From contig NZ_CP076103.1 in NCBI RefSeq assembly GCF_018732085.1, positions 1,240,001-1,304,000 on the forward strand: a DNA stretch of 64,000 bases. The letters are read 5' to 3'. A program made the translations under genes and the position numbers. The notes under the pieces were generated by a model that saw only the letters and a list, made by a program, of their open reading frames with translations, made no database searches and was not told where the DNA came from. This stretch comes from Lysobacter capsici. GTDB lineage: Bacteria; Pseudomonadota; Gammaproteobacteria; Xanthomonadales; Xanthomonadaceae. Below are positions 1-8,387 of this stretch, piece after piece (the first letter of the stretch is position 1; the number at the start of each line of letters is the position of its first letter).

Positions 1-144
1 TCCACCGATTACCCGAAACCCGACCTGCGCCTGAGCCGCTACCGGGTGACGTTCCCGCGCAGCGAGGTGGTGCGTTGCAACCCGCGGCGCGCGCCGGAAC
101 GCTGCGGCCAGCGGGCGATCGAGGCGGCCGAGAAGCACGATTGA
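1..144 (+). CDS. 3' end of an unidentified gene (partial)
   Basis: The first 144 bases read open in frame 1 and end in TGA. The last 47 residues are visible, ending RAIEAAEKHD, and they include two cysteines in an Arg-rich context. The 5' part lies outside the window. I do not recognise the family. Codon use is typical of the GC-rich host (G or C in most third positions), which supports a real gene tail rather than chance. Confidence 0.5.
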   Translation, partial: STDYPKPDLRLSRYRVTFPRSEVVRCNPRRAPERCGQRAIEAAEKHD

Positions 145-939
145 TGTCGGGCGGCCAGGCGCTTTCCTTGGGCGATTGATCGCTGCCGTGCGAGAACGGC
201 CTGTGCTCGCACTGGACGACGCGTGATATCGGTTCGCGCCGGAGTCGATCCGTCGCCAATGCGCATGCGTATGCATCGCGCGTTTCGCGCATTCGCGTCG
301 ACGGCGCATGTGCGCGCATGCGTTTCTTCGCGGATCGCATGCGACCTTGGTCGCGAATCGGATGAAGGTTTGATTAAAAGATTTGATCGAATCGATAGGC
401 GCAAGCTTTGCGTACGAGCGATAACGCGTCCCGTAGCACCGGATAAGTCCCGCTTTTTGCATGGGATTTATTGATTCTTCGGCACACCATCGCGCTTGCG
501 GCGCGAAGTGTTCGATTTCGGGCGATCGGACGAGTGTGCGACCGTCTTCGGGATCGTCGATGGCCCATCTCGATTTTCGACAATCGGCTTGTGGGCAGCG
601 TCGCGCGAAGTCGTATCGACGCGCGCGGCCATGTCGCGCGCTGCGCGAACCGAAAGCGCGCGCTGCATAAAAGATGTGTCCACAAACTTGCTGCACGCTG
701 ATCGAAGCGTGATTGATGGCGGCAAAAAGTACGAGGTTGCGATCTTGGCGCGCTCGCTTCGCATGACGATGCCGCCCGCAGGGCTTTCCGGATTCGCCGC
801 GTTCGCGCGCGCCGAATTGCCTGCAAATGAAACTTTTTTCCCATGCTGTAATCCGGCCCGCTTTCGCTCTCGGTCCGAGATCGATCGCGAACCGGCCGAT
901 ATCGGTCGGCTCCCCCGAAAAATCCTAAAGGAGCGTTCC
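145..939. other. Long intergenic region, no supported gene
   Basis: About 800 bases lie between the partial gene and the next start. Reading frames here are arginine/serine-rich, overlap on both strands and lack ribosome sites, so I do not call genes. The region holds the promoter and leader of the small secreted protein that starts at 940. Its centre (about 365-400) is locally AT-richer, with GATTAAAAGATTTGATCG, and could hold a promoter or regulator site. I see no transposon, tRNA or repeat array. Confidence 0.5.
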
Positions 940-1215
940 ATGCGTATTTCACTTCGTGCGGCGGCTTTGTCTCTTGCGACCGTGTGCCTGTTCGCGGCCG
1001 GTTCGGCCTCGGCGGCCGGTTCCTACACCATCAACCTGGGTACCTTCCAGGGCGACTTCGACGAAGACGCCATCGCCCTGGCGAAGAGCGAGTTGAGCAA
1101 CGCCTGTTCGGCCAATGGCGATACGCCCGGTCCGGTCACCATTCACAGCATCGGTCGCGACGGCTGCAACTTGGTGAGCTTCGTGGACGCCAGCATCACC
1201 TGCCATCGCAAGTGA
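940..1215 (+). CDS. Small secreted cysteine-containing protein
   Basis: This 91-residue protein begins with a clear Sec signal peptide: MRISLRAA, a hydrophobic core and a cleavage site after AGSASA at about residue 25. The mature part is about 66 residues, acidic, with three cysteines (in NAC, DGC and ITC) and no recognised domain. A good ribosome site, AAAGGAG, lies seven bases before the ATG. A 12-bp perfect hairpin follows the stop. It is probably a periplasmic or secreted small protein expressed as a single gene. Function is unknown. Confidence 0.75.
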   Translation: MRISLRAAALSLATVCLFAAGSASAAGSYTINLGTFQGDFDEDAIALAKSELSNACSANGDTPGPVTIHSIGRDGCNLVSFVDASITCHRK

Positions 1216-1233
1216 GTCGCCTGCGTTGAGGGA

Positions 1234-1263
1234 TTCCCGTCGCCGGAACATCGGCGACGGGAA
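1234..1263 (+). terminator. Perfect 12-bp hairpin after the small secreted gene
   Basis: TTCCCGTCGCCG at 1234-1245 pairs perfectly with CGGCGACGGGAA at 1252-1263 around a six-base loop. It sits 18 bases after the stop codon. No U-tract follows, so termination may be factor-assisted, or the hairpin may protect the 3' end. The 314 bases between this hairpin and 1577 show no gene. Confidence 0.5.
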
Positions 1264-1577
1264 GGTGCTGCGGTGTCGGTTCCAGGTCGATAGGCGCAGT
1301 GCGCGGCGACATCCGGCGCGGGCAGGCAATCGTGTTGCTTCCACCGATGCCGGTGCAAGGCCGGCGCGGCGCGCGGTCCATTGGATATCGATGATCCGAT
1401 CGCAAGCGCGAAGTCACGCAACGCAGACTCCAGTCTCGTCGCTTTTCGATCGAGGCGTGCAAACAGCGGTGGGGCGTCAGCCCTTCCCGCGAGACATCCA
1501 AAACGACGCAGGCATCAGTGATCGCGTACCGCGACGGATGACGCAGTGATCATCGCAAGATCGCAATAGGGCCAGCC

Positions 1578-1778
1578 TCAACCACCGCCCAGCGCATGCA
1601 CGATCTCGACCTTGTCGCCTTCGTTCAAGGCAGTGTCGGCGTGTCGGCCGCGCGGCACGATCTCGCCGTTGATCTCGACCGCGACCCGGCGTTCGCCCAG
1701 GCCCTCCTCGCGCAGCAGTTCGACCAGATTGATGGGCGCGGCGAGTGCGCGCGGTTCGCCATTGAGCAGAATGTTCAT
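1578..1778 (-). CDS. thiS: Thiamine biosynthesis sulfur-carrier protein ThiS
   Basis: ThiS is a ubiquitin-fold protein whose C-terminal Gly-Gly is adenylated and thiocarboxylated to donate sulfur for the thiazole ring of thiamine. The 66-residue product starts MNILLNGEP, has the family segment VAVEINGEIVPR, and ends exactly in ALGGG. Its length is typical of the family. An upstream in-frame extension is rejected because MNILLNG is the canonical N-terminus. The usual partner thiG is not downstream: the 360 bases that follow carry no gene, so this is an orphan thiS locus here. Confidence 0.9.
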   Translation of the reverse strand: MNILLNGEPRALAAPINLVELLREEGLGERRVAVEINGEIVPRGRHADTALNEGDKVEIVHALGGG

Positions 1779-2196
1779 GCCGATATTGTTGCGTGTACGT
1801 CGCGCGGCGGCCAGCCTTTGCGCCGGCGGGCGATTCGCGCGGGGCGCGCAGGCCGAGGGCCGCCCGCCCCAATCGACTCGCGTCGAGCCTCGCCGCGGTG
1901 TCACTGCGAACCTGTGACCTCTGGCCCCGGCACGCGGCGTCCGCGAGGACCATAATCGCGCCGCCGGGTTCGCTCGCGGCGCGGCCGGCCGTCTTCGGCG
2001 GCGCGCCGCCGGCCGGAACCGGCGCCCGGATCGGCAGGTTTGCCGCGCTGCGCCTTGCTTTGCTCGCGCGGCACATGGTTCGATTCAGCCATCCGGCGGC
2101 GTATGTCGCGCCGCGCGGAGCCTCATCCGGCGCCCGATCGTCCTCGCCAGGACCGGTCGATCGCCACCACCGCTACCTATCAATGCAGGGAAGTTC
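1779..2196. other. Intergenic region between thiS and the esterase gene
   Basis: These 418 bases separate divergent genes (thiS leftward, esterase rightward) and should contain both promoters. The stretch is very GC-rich with no convincing reading frame. I see no transcription-factor palindrome or riboswitch core that I can name, in particular no recognisable TPP (THI-box) element ahead of thiS. Confidence 0.45.
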
Positions 2197-4011
2197 ATGA
2201 TGAAACCCGTTCGCACCGCGCTGGCCGCCGCCCTCGTGCTGGCCGCCGCCCCGGCCTTCGCCCAGACCTATTCGCAGACCGTCTTCATCGGCGACAGCCT
2301 CAGCGACTCGGGCCATTTCCGCCCGGCGCTGATCCAGGCGGTCGGCCCCAACGGCGCGCTGATCGGCCGTTTCACCACCAACCCGGGCCTGGTCTGGGCC
2401 GAGTACGTCGCCGATTACTACGGCACCAACGCCAACAGCGACAACCAGGGCGGCACCAACTACGCCGTCGGCGGCGCACGTGCGGGCGTCAACACCGCCG
2501 GCGCGCTCGGCCCGATCCCGTCGCTGGTCACCCAGACCACCAATTACCTCGCCGCCAACGGCGGCCGCGCCGATCCCAATGCGCTGTACACCGTGTGGGG
2601 CGGCGCCAACGACCTGTTCGCGGTCGCGGGCGGCGCGCCGGCGCAGGCGACCATCACCAGCGCGGTGACCGCGCAGATCGGCGTGGTCGGCGCGCTGCGC
2701 AACGCCGGCGCCGAATACATCATGGTGCCGACCATTCCCGACCTCGGCGTGACCCCGCAGTTCCGCGCCGGCGGCGCGGCCCAGCAGGCCGCGGGCACGC
2801 AGCTGGCGACCACCTACAACAACGCGCTGTACGGCGGTCTGGCCGCGAGCGGCCTGCGGGTGATCCCGCTCGACACCTTCAACCTGCTGCGCGAGATCAC
2901 TTCCAACCCGGCGCCGTACGGCATCACCAACGTCACCGGCACCGCCTGCAACCCGCAGATCACCGCGTCCTCGGTGACCTGCAGCCCGACCAACACCATC
3001 CCGGGCGCGGCCGAGAGTTATGCCTTCGCCGACGGTGTGCATCCGTCCAGCAAGGCGCACAAGATCCTCGCCGACTACGCCGTGTCGGTGCTCGAAGCGC
3101 CGCGCTTCATCGCCCTGCTGCCGAACTCGGCCTCGACCACCGGCCGCGCCCGCGCCGACCAGGTCGCCAACCATGTCGCCGGCGTCCAGGACGGCGACGG
3201 CATGCGCTGGTGGGGCAGCGTGCGCGGCGACTTCCAGCGCTACGGCCACGGCGATCTGTACGACGGCGCCGGCCCGGCGCTGACCGGCGGCGTCGACTGG
3301 ACCCGCGGCAAGCTGGTGTTCGGCGGCTTCCTCGGCTACGGCCAGCAGAAGCAGGACTTCGGCCTGCGCAACGGCGAGTTCGATCAGAAAGACACCAGCA
3401 TCGGCGGCTTCATCGGCTGGTACGGCGAGCGCGCCTGGATCAACGGCCAGTTGAGCTACACCAAGCTGGACTTCGACATCGACCGCAACGCCAACCTCGG
3501 CCCGGCGACCCGCGTGCATCACGGCTCGGCCGACGGCAAGAACGTCAGCGCCGCGCTCAACGGCGGTTATGAGTTCGGCGAAACCCTGCGTCACGGCCCG
3601 GTGATCGGCATCCTGGCCCAGCGCATCGACGTCGACGGCTTCGCCGAAAGCGATCCGAACCTGGCGACCTCGCTGGCTTACCCGGACCAGACCTTCGACT
3701 CGCTGATCGGCAGCGTCGGCTGGCAGGTCAACTACACCTACAGCGAAAGCTTCCGTCCGTACGCGCGCCTGACCCTCGACCGCGAGTTCGAAGACGCGCC
3801 GAAGAACGCCTACGCGCGCCTGCAGACCGTGCCCGGCCTGGGCAACTACGCGGTCAAGGGTCGCGAGTTCGACCAGGACTACGGCACCTTGCTGTTCGGC
3901 GCGCGCACCAAGCTGTTCGGCCTGGACGCCAACATGGGCGCCAGCGTCACCGTCGGCCAGGGCGCCGGCAACAACACCACGGTGTTCGCGCAGATCGGCA
4001 GCGGGTTCTGA
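2197..4011 (+). CDS. GDSL-family esterase/lipase autotransporter (EstA-like)
   Basis: The 604-residue protein has a signal peptide cleaved after APAFA (about residue 22) and a GDSL hydrolase passenger. Block I is FIGDSLSDSG with the nucleophile Ser near residue 35, a GGANDLF block lies around 135, and the catalytic Asp-x-x-His is in FADGVHPS around residue 280. The C-terminal third (from about 330) is an autotransporter beta-barrel ending in phenylalanine (IGSGF), as outer-membrane proteins do. This matches EstA-type surface esterases in order and length. Two adjacent ATGs (2197, 2200) follow GCAGGGA. The gene stands alone with its own terminator. Confidence 0.92.
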   Translation: MMKPVRTALAAALVLAAAPAFAQTYSQTVFIGDSLSDSGHFRPALIQAVGPNGALIGRFTTNPGLVWAEYVADYYGTNANSDNQGGTNYAVGGARAGVNTAGALGPIPSLVTQTTNYLAANGGRADPNALYTVWGGANDLFAVAGGAPAQATITSAVTAQIGVVGALRNAGAEYIMVPTIPDLGVTPQFRAGGAAQQAAGTQLATTYNNALYGGLAASGLRVIPLDTFNLLREITSNPAPYGITNVTGTACNPQITASSVTCSPTNTIPGAAESYAFADGVHPSSKAHKILADYAVSVLEAPRFIALLPNSASTTGRARADQVANHVAGVQDGDGMRWWGSVRGDFQRYGHGDLYDGAGPALTGGVDWTRGKLVFGGFLGYGQQKQDFGLRNGEFDQKDTSIGGFIGWYGERAWINGQLSYTKLDFDIDRNANLGPATRVHHGSADGKNVSAALNGGYEFGETLRHGPVIGILAQRIDVDGFAESDPNLATSLAYPDQTFDSLIGSVGWQVNYTYSESFRPYARLTLDREFEDAPKNAYARLQTVPGLGNYAVKGREFDQDYGTLLFGARTKLFGLDANMGASVTVGQGAGNNTTVFAQIGSGF

Positions 4012-4071
4012 TCGCGGCGCGGTCGCTGCGGCGACCGCGGTTGCTTCCGAATTGCCGTCGTAATCGAAGAA

Positions 4072-4098
4072 ACCGGGCCGAAAGGCCCGGTTTTTTTT
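4072..4098 (+). terminator. Rho-independent terminator of the esterase gene
   Basis: ACCGGGCC and GGCCCGGT form a GC-rich stem around a short GAAA-type loop, followed by nine or more T residues. It lies about 60 bases after the esterase stop codon. This is one of the clearest terminators in the window. Confidence 0.95.
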
Positions 4099-4139
4099 TG
4101 GGTCGCCGATTGGTCTGGCGAGGTGAGGCGGCAAGTTGA

Positions 4140-4210
4140 TCGGGCGGTTGATAGTGCAGGTTGATCGTGCAGGTTGATCGGGCCGTTTGGTTTGGCAGGT
4201 TGATCCAGCG
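4140..4210. repeat. Degenerate short tandem repeat around GCAGGTTGATC
   Basis: Between the terminator and the palindromic repeat, the motif GGTTGATCG or a close variant recurs about five times within 70 bases (for example GCAGGTTGATCGTGCAGG). Copies are imperfect. No coding frame is supported. It looks like slippage-derived intergenic sequence. Confidence 0.5.
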
Positions 4211-4353
4211 GGACGATCGAGTGATCGCCGAGCAATCCACGGGAAGCAACGGATCGCGATCAAGCGAACACAAAAAGCGGCGACGCCACAATTCGCAGAC
4301 AGATAGCGGGGTCGGTCGCAGGCCAATCGCAAGCCGACATTGCCGAGAGGTCT

Positions 4354-4459
4354 TTTGTGGGAGGGGGCTTCTTTGTGGGAGGGACTTCAGCCCCGACGCT
4401 TTCCGGTCCGGTCGCGGCGATCTGATCGAAGGGCGTCGGGGCTGAAGCGGCTCCCACAA
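4354..4459. repeat. Extragenic palindromic repeat, copy 1 (GTGGGAGGG...CTTCAGCCC family)
   Basis: A left arm TGTGGGAGGGACTTCAGCCC (about 4374-4393) is mirrored by a right arm GGGCTGAAGCGGCTCCCACA (about 4438-4457), enclosing a spacer with GACGC...GCGTC. Related pairs recur at 45221-45335 and 57457-57595, always between genes. This is a REP/BIME-like dispersed element. A partial extra left arm (GTGGGAGGGGGCTTC) precedes it. Confidence 0.8.
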
Positions 4460-4665
4460 GAGAGCTCGGGTCTGTGCGGTATCGGGTGTGGCGCGGAGCC
4501 GTGCGGAATCGCGAAGCCGGCCATTACCCAGGCCCAGGCGCAGGACCCGCAGCGCCTCGTCCACCACCGCGCTACACCCGCCACCCGCATCGGATCGCCG
4601 CACTCCAGCGCCGCAACCCGCACCGCATTGCCACCCGCGTTCGAGCCGAATAGACTGGTCCGAAC

Positions 4666-4739
4666 GCGGGTGTAGTTCAATGGTAGAACTGCAGCTTCCC
4701 AAGCTGCTAGCGTGGGTTCGATTCCCATCACCCGCTCCA
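4666..4739 (+). tRNA. tRNA-Gly, anticodon CCC
   Basis: A complete cloverleaf can be folded by eye. The acceptor stem is GCGGGTG/CACCCGC, the D arm is GTTC/GAAC, the anticodon stem is GCAGC/GCTGC with loop TTCCCAA (anticodon CCC, reading GGG), and the T arm is GTGGG/CCCAT with loop TTCGATT. The discriminator is T, and CCA is encoded at 4737-4739. The last 24 bases are duplicated at 37660-37683, so this tRNA is the integration target of the island. The island now separates it from its likely terminator. Confidence 0.95.
4716..4739 (+). repeat. attL: 24-bp core inside the tRNA-Gly 3' end
   Basis: The core contains TTCGATTCCCATCACCCGCT and runs from the T loop to the CCA end. The same 24 bases occur at 37660-37683. 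Because the copy at this end lies in the intact tRNA, the element restores a functional tRNA on integration. Confidence 0.93.
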
Positions 4740-4862
4740 TCTCGTTCACCCGCTCCTTTCTCGACCTTCGCCGCGCGTAACGCGCTGACTTGCAAAGGCT
4801 CCCGTGGACCCTCGATCCCGATCGCGCTGCCTCCCACGAGGTATCGCCGTAGGTATCGTTTT

Positions 4863-6371
4863 GTGCCGAAGCCCTATTTCCTGTCCCGGCCCGCCGGGCT
4901 CTACGTCCGCTTTCGGGTGCCCGAGGACTTGCGTCTCAAAATAGGTTTGCGCTTCGTCGTGCGTTCGATGCGCGGGTTGCGTGGGGACGCCGCTCGCTTG
5001 TCTGCAGCGCAGCAAGCTGTGGCACTCTCGGCCGTGTTCGACCGCCTAAGGAAGGGGGACGATGACGTGGCCAAATTTGACGCCAAGAAGCTCATCGAGA
5101 GCGTTCAGCGGGCAGCGGACGAAGGCCGGATCCTGGAGTGGAAGGCGACCGGGGTTCGGGTCGGGGGCGTGGACTTCGGTACGGTCACGACCCATGGCCG
5201 CCAGGACACCTTGGATTTCATCGAGACGATGAAGGCGGCCGCCGCTATCGCGCCGTCGTTGCCCATTACGTCAGCGCCCGTCGCTCCCGTCCCGGAGCCT
5301 CCTGCTTCTGCGGGGCCGATGCTGTCCGAGGCGATCGCCGATTACCTTAGAGACCTTGAGTCAGCCAAACGCGATCCCAAGACGGTGGTGGAAAGCCGTC
5401 ATAGCCTGCGGATCTTGCTCGGGGTGGTGGGCGACGTTCCCGCCAGCACGCTCTCGCAATCGCACGTTCGTGCCTTCTTCGACGCTGTGCGGCATTGGCC
5501 GAGCAACGCCACCAAGCGACCGGAGTACCGAAGCCTGAGCGTGCCGGAGGTGCTGGCGCTGTCGAAGGCCCGCAAGGAGCCAGAGCCCGCAGCGCACACG
5601 CTCAACAAGCACCGGCAGCGCCTCTCGGCGTTCGTCCAGCCGTTGTTGGCCGCGAGGGTGATGTCGCACAACCCGATGGCGGGCATCGTGCGCATGAGCG
5701 CTCACGCGGCGAGCGCCGAGGTCGAGACCGGCCGGCCGTTCACGACGGCGGAGCTGCAGGCCATCTTCGCGCCCTCGGTGTACCTGCCGTGGGCCCAAAA
5801 ATATCCGCACCGCTACTGGGCGCCAATCCTAGGGCTCTACAGCGGTGCGCGCGTCACGGAGGTGGCGCAGCTCTACGTCGACGACATCGAGACGGTGGAC
5901 GGCGTGCCCGGCTTCCACGTCAACCGGCGTTTTCCGGGTCAGAAGATTAAGAACGCGCAGTCGCGGCGGTTCGTGCCGCTGGCACAGCCGGTCTTGCACG
6001 TGGGGTTCTTGGCGTTCGTAGAAGAAACGCGCAAGGCGGGTCAGGCGCGGCTGTTCCCAGATCTGCCCAACGGCACCGGCCTGGGCTTTGGACGGCAACT
6101 GAGCCGGCAGTTTTCGGCCTACGTCAAAAAGTGCGGTGTCGTTGATGAGGGTATGGGGTTCCACGCGTTCCGACACACCTTCGCGACGCTGTTGAGCGAG
6201 GCAGGAGCTGAGACCGCGGACATCGCTCGGTTGACCGGGCACCTGGATGGAAAGGCGCAGGGGTCGGTGCTGGAGAAGTTCTACATCGATCGCAAGACGT
6301 TGCCGCTGAGGGTCGGCACGCTGACGAGATTTACCCCCTCGGTCGTTTTACCCACACAGAGTTTTCTTTAG
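4863..6371 (+). CDS. Tyrosine site-specific integrase (tRNA-proximal)
   Basis: This phage-type tyrosine recombinase probably catalyses integration and excision at the tRNA-Gly site. The reading frame is open further upstream through the tRNA, but the natural N-terminus is VPKPYFLSRPAGLYVRF, so I place the start at GTG 4863 (502 residues). An N-terminal SAM-like core-binding part (about 140-250) precedes the catalytic domain. Arg330 is in YSGARVTEV, His434 and Arg437 in FHAFRHTF, His460 in LTGHLDG, and the nucleophile Tyr474 in KFYIDR. It lies 124 bases after the tRNA. A second, related recombinase sits at 26423-27814. Confidence 0.93.
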   Translation: MPKPYFLSRPAGLYVRFRVPEDLRLKIGLRFVVRSMRGLRGDAARLSAAQQAVALSAVFDRLRKGDDDVAKFDAKKLIESVQRAADEGRILEWKATGVRVGGVDFGTVTTHGRQDTLDFIETMKAAAAIAPSLPITSAPVAPVPEPPASAGPMLSEAIADYLRDLESAKRDPKTVVESRHSLRILLGVVGDVPASTLSQSHVRAFFDAVRHWPSNATKRPEYRSLSVPEVLALSKARKEPEPAAHTLNKHRQRLSAFVQPLLAARVMSHNPMAGIVRMSAHAASAEVETGRPFTTAELQAIFAPSVYLPWAQKYPHRYWAPILGLYSGARVTEVAQLYVDDIETVDGVPGFHVNRRFPGQKIKNAQSRRFVPLAQPVLHVGFLAFVEETRKAGQARLFPDLPNGTGLGFGRQLSRQFSAYVKKCGVVDEGMGFHAFRHTFATLLSEAGAETADIARLTGHLDGKAQGSVLEKFYIDRKTLPLRVGTLTRFTPSVVLPTQSFL

Positions 6372-6430
6372 AACGTGTTTGAGCAGCAGAGGGATCCGTC
6401 TAGTCATAGCCATCTTTGGAGGTAACTGTT

Positions 6431-6745
6431 ATGTCAGTAAACAAGCACGGGCAGAACGCGGACGCTTTAGATGCTTCCATGCCCATCGCAATCGCGATCG
6501 GTCGAGCTCAAGTCAATGGACATAGCGACGTCAACTGGCCAGACCTGGCTGCGGCGATAGAAGTCGCCATAGGTTTAGGTTGCGCGAGTGAGGACGACCT
6601 GTTGGAAGTTCAGCCGCTCGGGGACGAACCTAAAACACTTAATATCGAGCGATTGAAAGAAATCTGGAGTTGCGCGGACAGCAAATGGGGTGGGCATTCG
6701 CCTCGAGATTACGATCACATTTTCCCGAAGCCACGGAAAATGTAG
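6431..6745 (+). CDS. Hypothetical protein after the integrase
   Basis: This 104-residue acidic protein begins MSVNKHGQN at the ATG preceded by TTTGGAGGT, a very good ribosome site. It has no signal peptide, membrane segment or recognised motif. The middle (SDVNWPDLAAAIEVAIGLG) is predicted helical, and the end is basic (PKPRKM). It lies 59 bases downstream of the integrase in the same direction, so a role as an excisionase-like or accessory factor is conceivable. However, no helix-turn-helix is evident, and the function is unknown. Confidence 0.6.
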   Translation: MSVNKHGQNADALDASMPIAIAIGRAQVNGHSDVNWPDLAAAIEVAIGLGCASEDDLLEVQPLGDEPKTLNIERLKEIWSCADSKWGGHSPRDYDHIFPKPRKM

Positions 6746-6864
6746 GCAGCGCTTAGAAACTCGTGTTTGACTTGTATGTTGGTGAGCGGTTTGGGCGTCG
6801 ACGAGCACTTGCTGCTATCAACCCGGTGAGCAACGGATCAAGCGACGAAACCCGCCACCCCAAT

Positions 6865-6892
6865 CATCAACGCCTCGCGAGGGGCGTTGATG
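6865..6892. terminator. 10-bp hairpin between convergent genes
   Basis: CATCAACGCC at 6865-6874 pairs with GGCGTTGATG at 6883-6892. It lies between the rightward hypothetical gene and the leftward effector gene, so it could end either transcript. No strong T-tract follows on either side. Confidence 0.45.
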
Positions 6893-6950
6893 GTTTATCA
6901 GGCGCGTTGCGCCCCCGCCTCTAACCCGTCGACCCGACTAAGCCGGACCC

Positions 6951-8387
6951 TTACAAGGTCATCTTGGGACCGCCCTGGCTGGGGGTTTCCATGCTCTGGG
7001 TCTGGGCTTGCTGCTGGGCCTGCTGGTGCTGCTGGTTGAGCTGCTCGACACGGTCCAGGCTCTTCTCCGCGGGGACTTGGGCGGCGTTGCCGGCGTCGAC
7101 CCCGAGGTGGTGGTGCGGGCCCGCTGGTCCATGGGGGGACGCATACCCGACGACGCTCGTGCTGCCGTCCGCCGCCTTGGCGACCACGGCCCCGGAAAGG
7201 TTCTGCCCCACCACCGGGTCGCCCTTCACCGCGGCCAGGCCGGCGGCGGCGATGTTGCGGGACTCGGCCTCGCTCCACCGTCCGTCCGCCTTGACCGCCC
7301 CGTGAAACATCTGGAACCCCCGGTGATCCGGGTGGGCTGGGTTGTCCGCGCGAAGCGGTGCGGCCGCGGGCAGCGCGCTGGCCAGCGCCTCCGGTCGGTG
7401 TGCGGCGCCAGGGACCTCCTGGGCCTTGGTGTGCGACACGGTTTCCCGCTCGTGGAGGCCCCGGCTGGTGTCGACGTAGGAGAACGACTGCCCGGCGCCG
7501 CCCAGGTCCAGGCCGGCGCGTTCGACGCGCCGAGGGTCGAGCTTCAAGGTCGCCAGGTTCATCTCGACGTCGGGCACATGCATCGTCGTGCCCTTGGCGT
7601 AGTCGTTGAACTCGCTGGCCACCGCGCTCATGACGAACGCGCCGTGGGTGTCGCGGTAGCTGCTCTTGCCGTGCTGCCCGATGCTGTTGGTGGGGTCGGT
7701 GAAGCACTGGGCGACCGCTTCGATCGCCGGGCTCTTTTGGAAGTCGTGGCCGATGACCTGGATGCCCTGCGGCGACAGCTGGATGCCCGGGGCCAGCTTG
7801 CCTTTGTCCACGCACGGGGTGGACGGGTCGGCCCGGCGCAGGAACTCGGCGCGATCGAACTCGCCGGCTCCGCCGGTGACGCGGCTGGCGAGCGCGTTCA
7901 TGCCCACGAGCTCGGCCATGGCCTCGTTGCGGCGCATGAAGGTGAGGTAGCGGTCGGCCGGCTCGGTGACGTCCACGGCGGTCTGTTCCCGGGACGCGGT
8001 GCGGATGCCCTCGGTGACGTTGTAGCTGAGCGTGTAGCGCTCGCGCTGCGCGGCGTCGGCGAGCAAGGCGTGGCCTGTTTCGTGCCCCAGCACCACCGCC
8101 AGGCTGTCCCTGCGGTCCGAAGCGTTGTCGTAGTTCTTCGGGTCGAAGTTGCTGGTGTTGAGGTGGATGGTGCCGGTCAGGTTGTCGTAGTGGCCGGACT
8201 GGTGCGGTTCGTTGGTGGTGGCCAGGTGCTTGAGCGAGCCGCTTTCGATCGCGGACGACATCACGTTGCTCAGATACGGCGAGCTCGCGATCGTGGCCTC
8301 CAGGTCGGCCACCGCGGACGGGGGCAGCCCCTGCTTTTGCGCCAGCTCGTTGAGGAGGGGGCGGATGTCCGCACGAACCTCGCTCAC
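6951..8387 (-). CDS. Probable X-T4SS effector (X-Tfe): zinc metalloprotease domain plus XVIPCD-like tail
   Basis: The 478-residue protein has two recognisable parts. The N-terminal half carries HETGH at residues 102-106 in VLGHETGHALLAD, the HExxH zinc-protease signature, with a plausible third ligand in NEAMAELVG (about 154-162). From about residue 345 the sequence ADNPAHPDHRGF, followed by a glutamine-rich tail (LNQQHQQAQQQAQTQ, about 450-465), resembles the XVIPCD secretion domain of Xanthomonadales bacteria-killing T4SS effectors. There is no signal peptide, as expected for that route. The GTG start overlaps the stop of the upstream lipoprotein gene by four bases, the usual effector/immunity layout. 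The XVIPCD match is divergent, so the assignment is strong inference. Confidence 0.75.
   Translation of the reverse strand: MSEVRADIRPLLNELAQKQGLPPSAVADLEATIASSPYLSNVMSSAIESGSLKHLATTNEPHQSGHYDNLTGTIHLNTSNFDPKNYDNASDRRDSLAVVLGHETGHALLADAAQRERYTLSYNVTEGIRTASREQTAVDVTEPADRYLTFMRRNEAMAELVGMNALASRVTGGAGEFDRAEFLRRADPSTPCVDKGKLAPGIQLSPQGIQVIGHDFQKSPAIEAVAQCFTDPTNSIGQHGKSSYRDTHGAFVMSAVASEFNDYAKGTTMHVPDVEMNLATLKLDPRRVERAGLDLGGAGQSFSYVDTSRGLHERETVSHTKAQEVPGAAHRPEALASALPAAAPLRADNPAHPDHRGFQMFHGAVKADGRWSEAESRNIAAAGLAAVKGDPVVGQNLSGAVVAKAADGSTSVVGYASPHGPAGPHHHLGVDAGNAAQVPAEKSLDRVEQLNQQHQQAQQQAQTQSMETPSQGGPKMTL

Noticed and set aside
2173..4332. Very long minus-strand open frame opposite the esterase gene
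   Set aside because: It is a GC-skew shadow of the autotransporter gene, which has signal peptide, catalytic motifs and barrel on the plus strand. The shadow is Ala/Gly/Val/Arg low complexity without motifs.
4488..4862. Upstream extension of the integrase through the tRNA gene
   Set aside because: The extension translates the tRNA and attL region and is Arg/Pro-rich. The natural N-terminus starts at GTG 4863.
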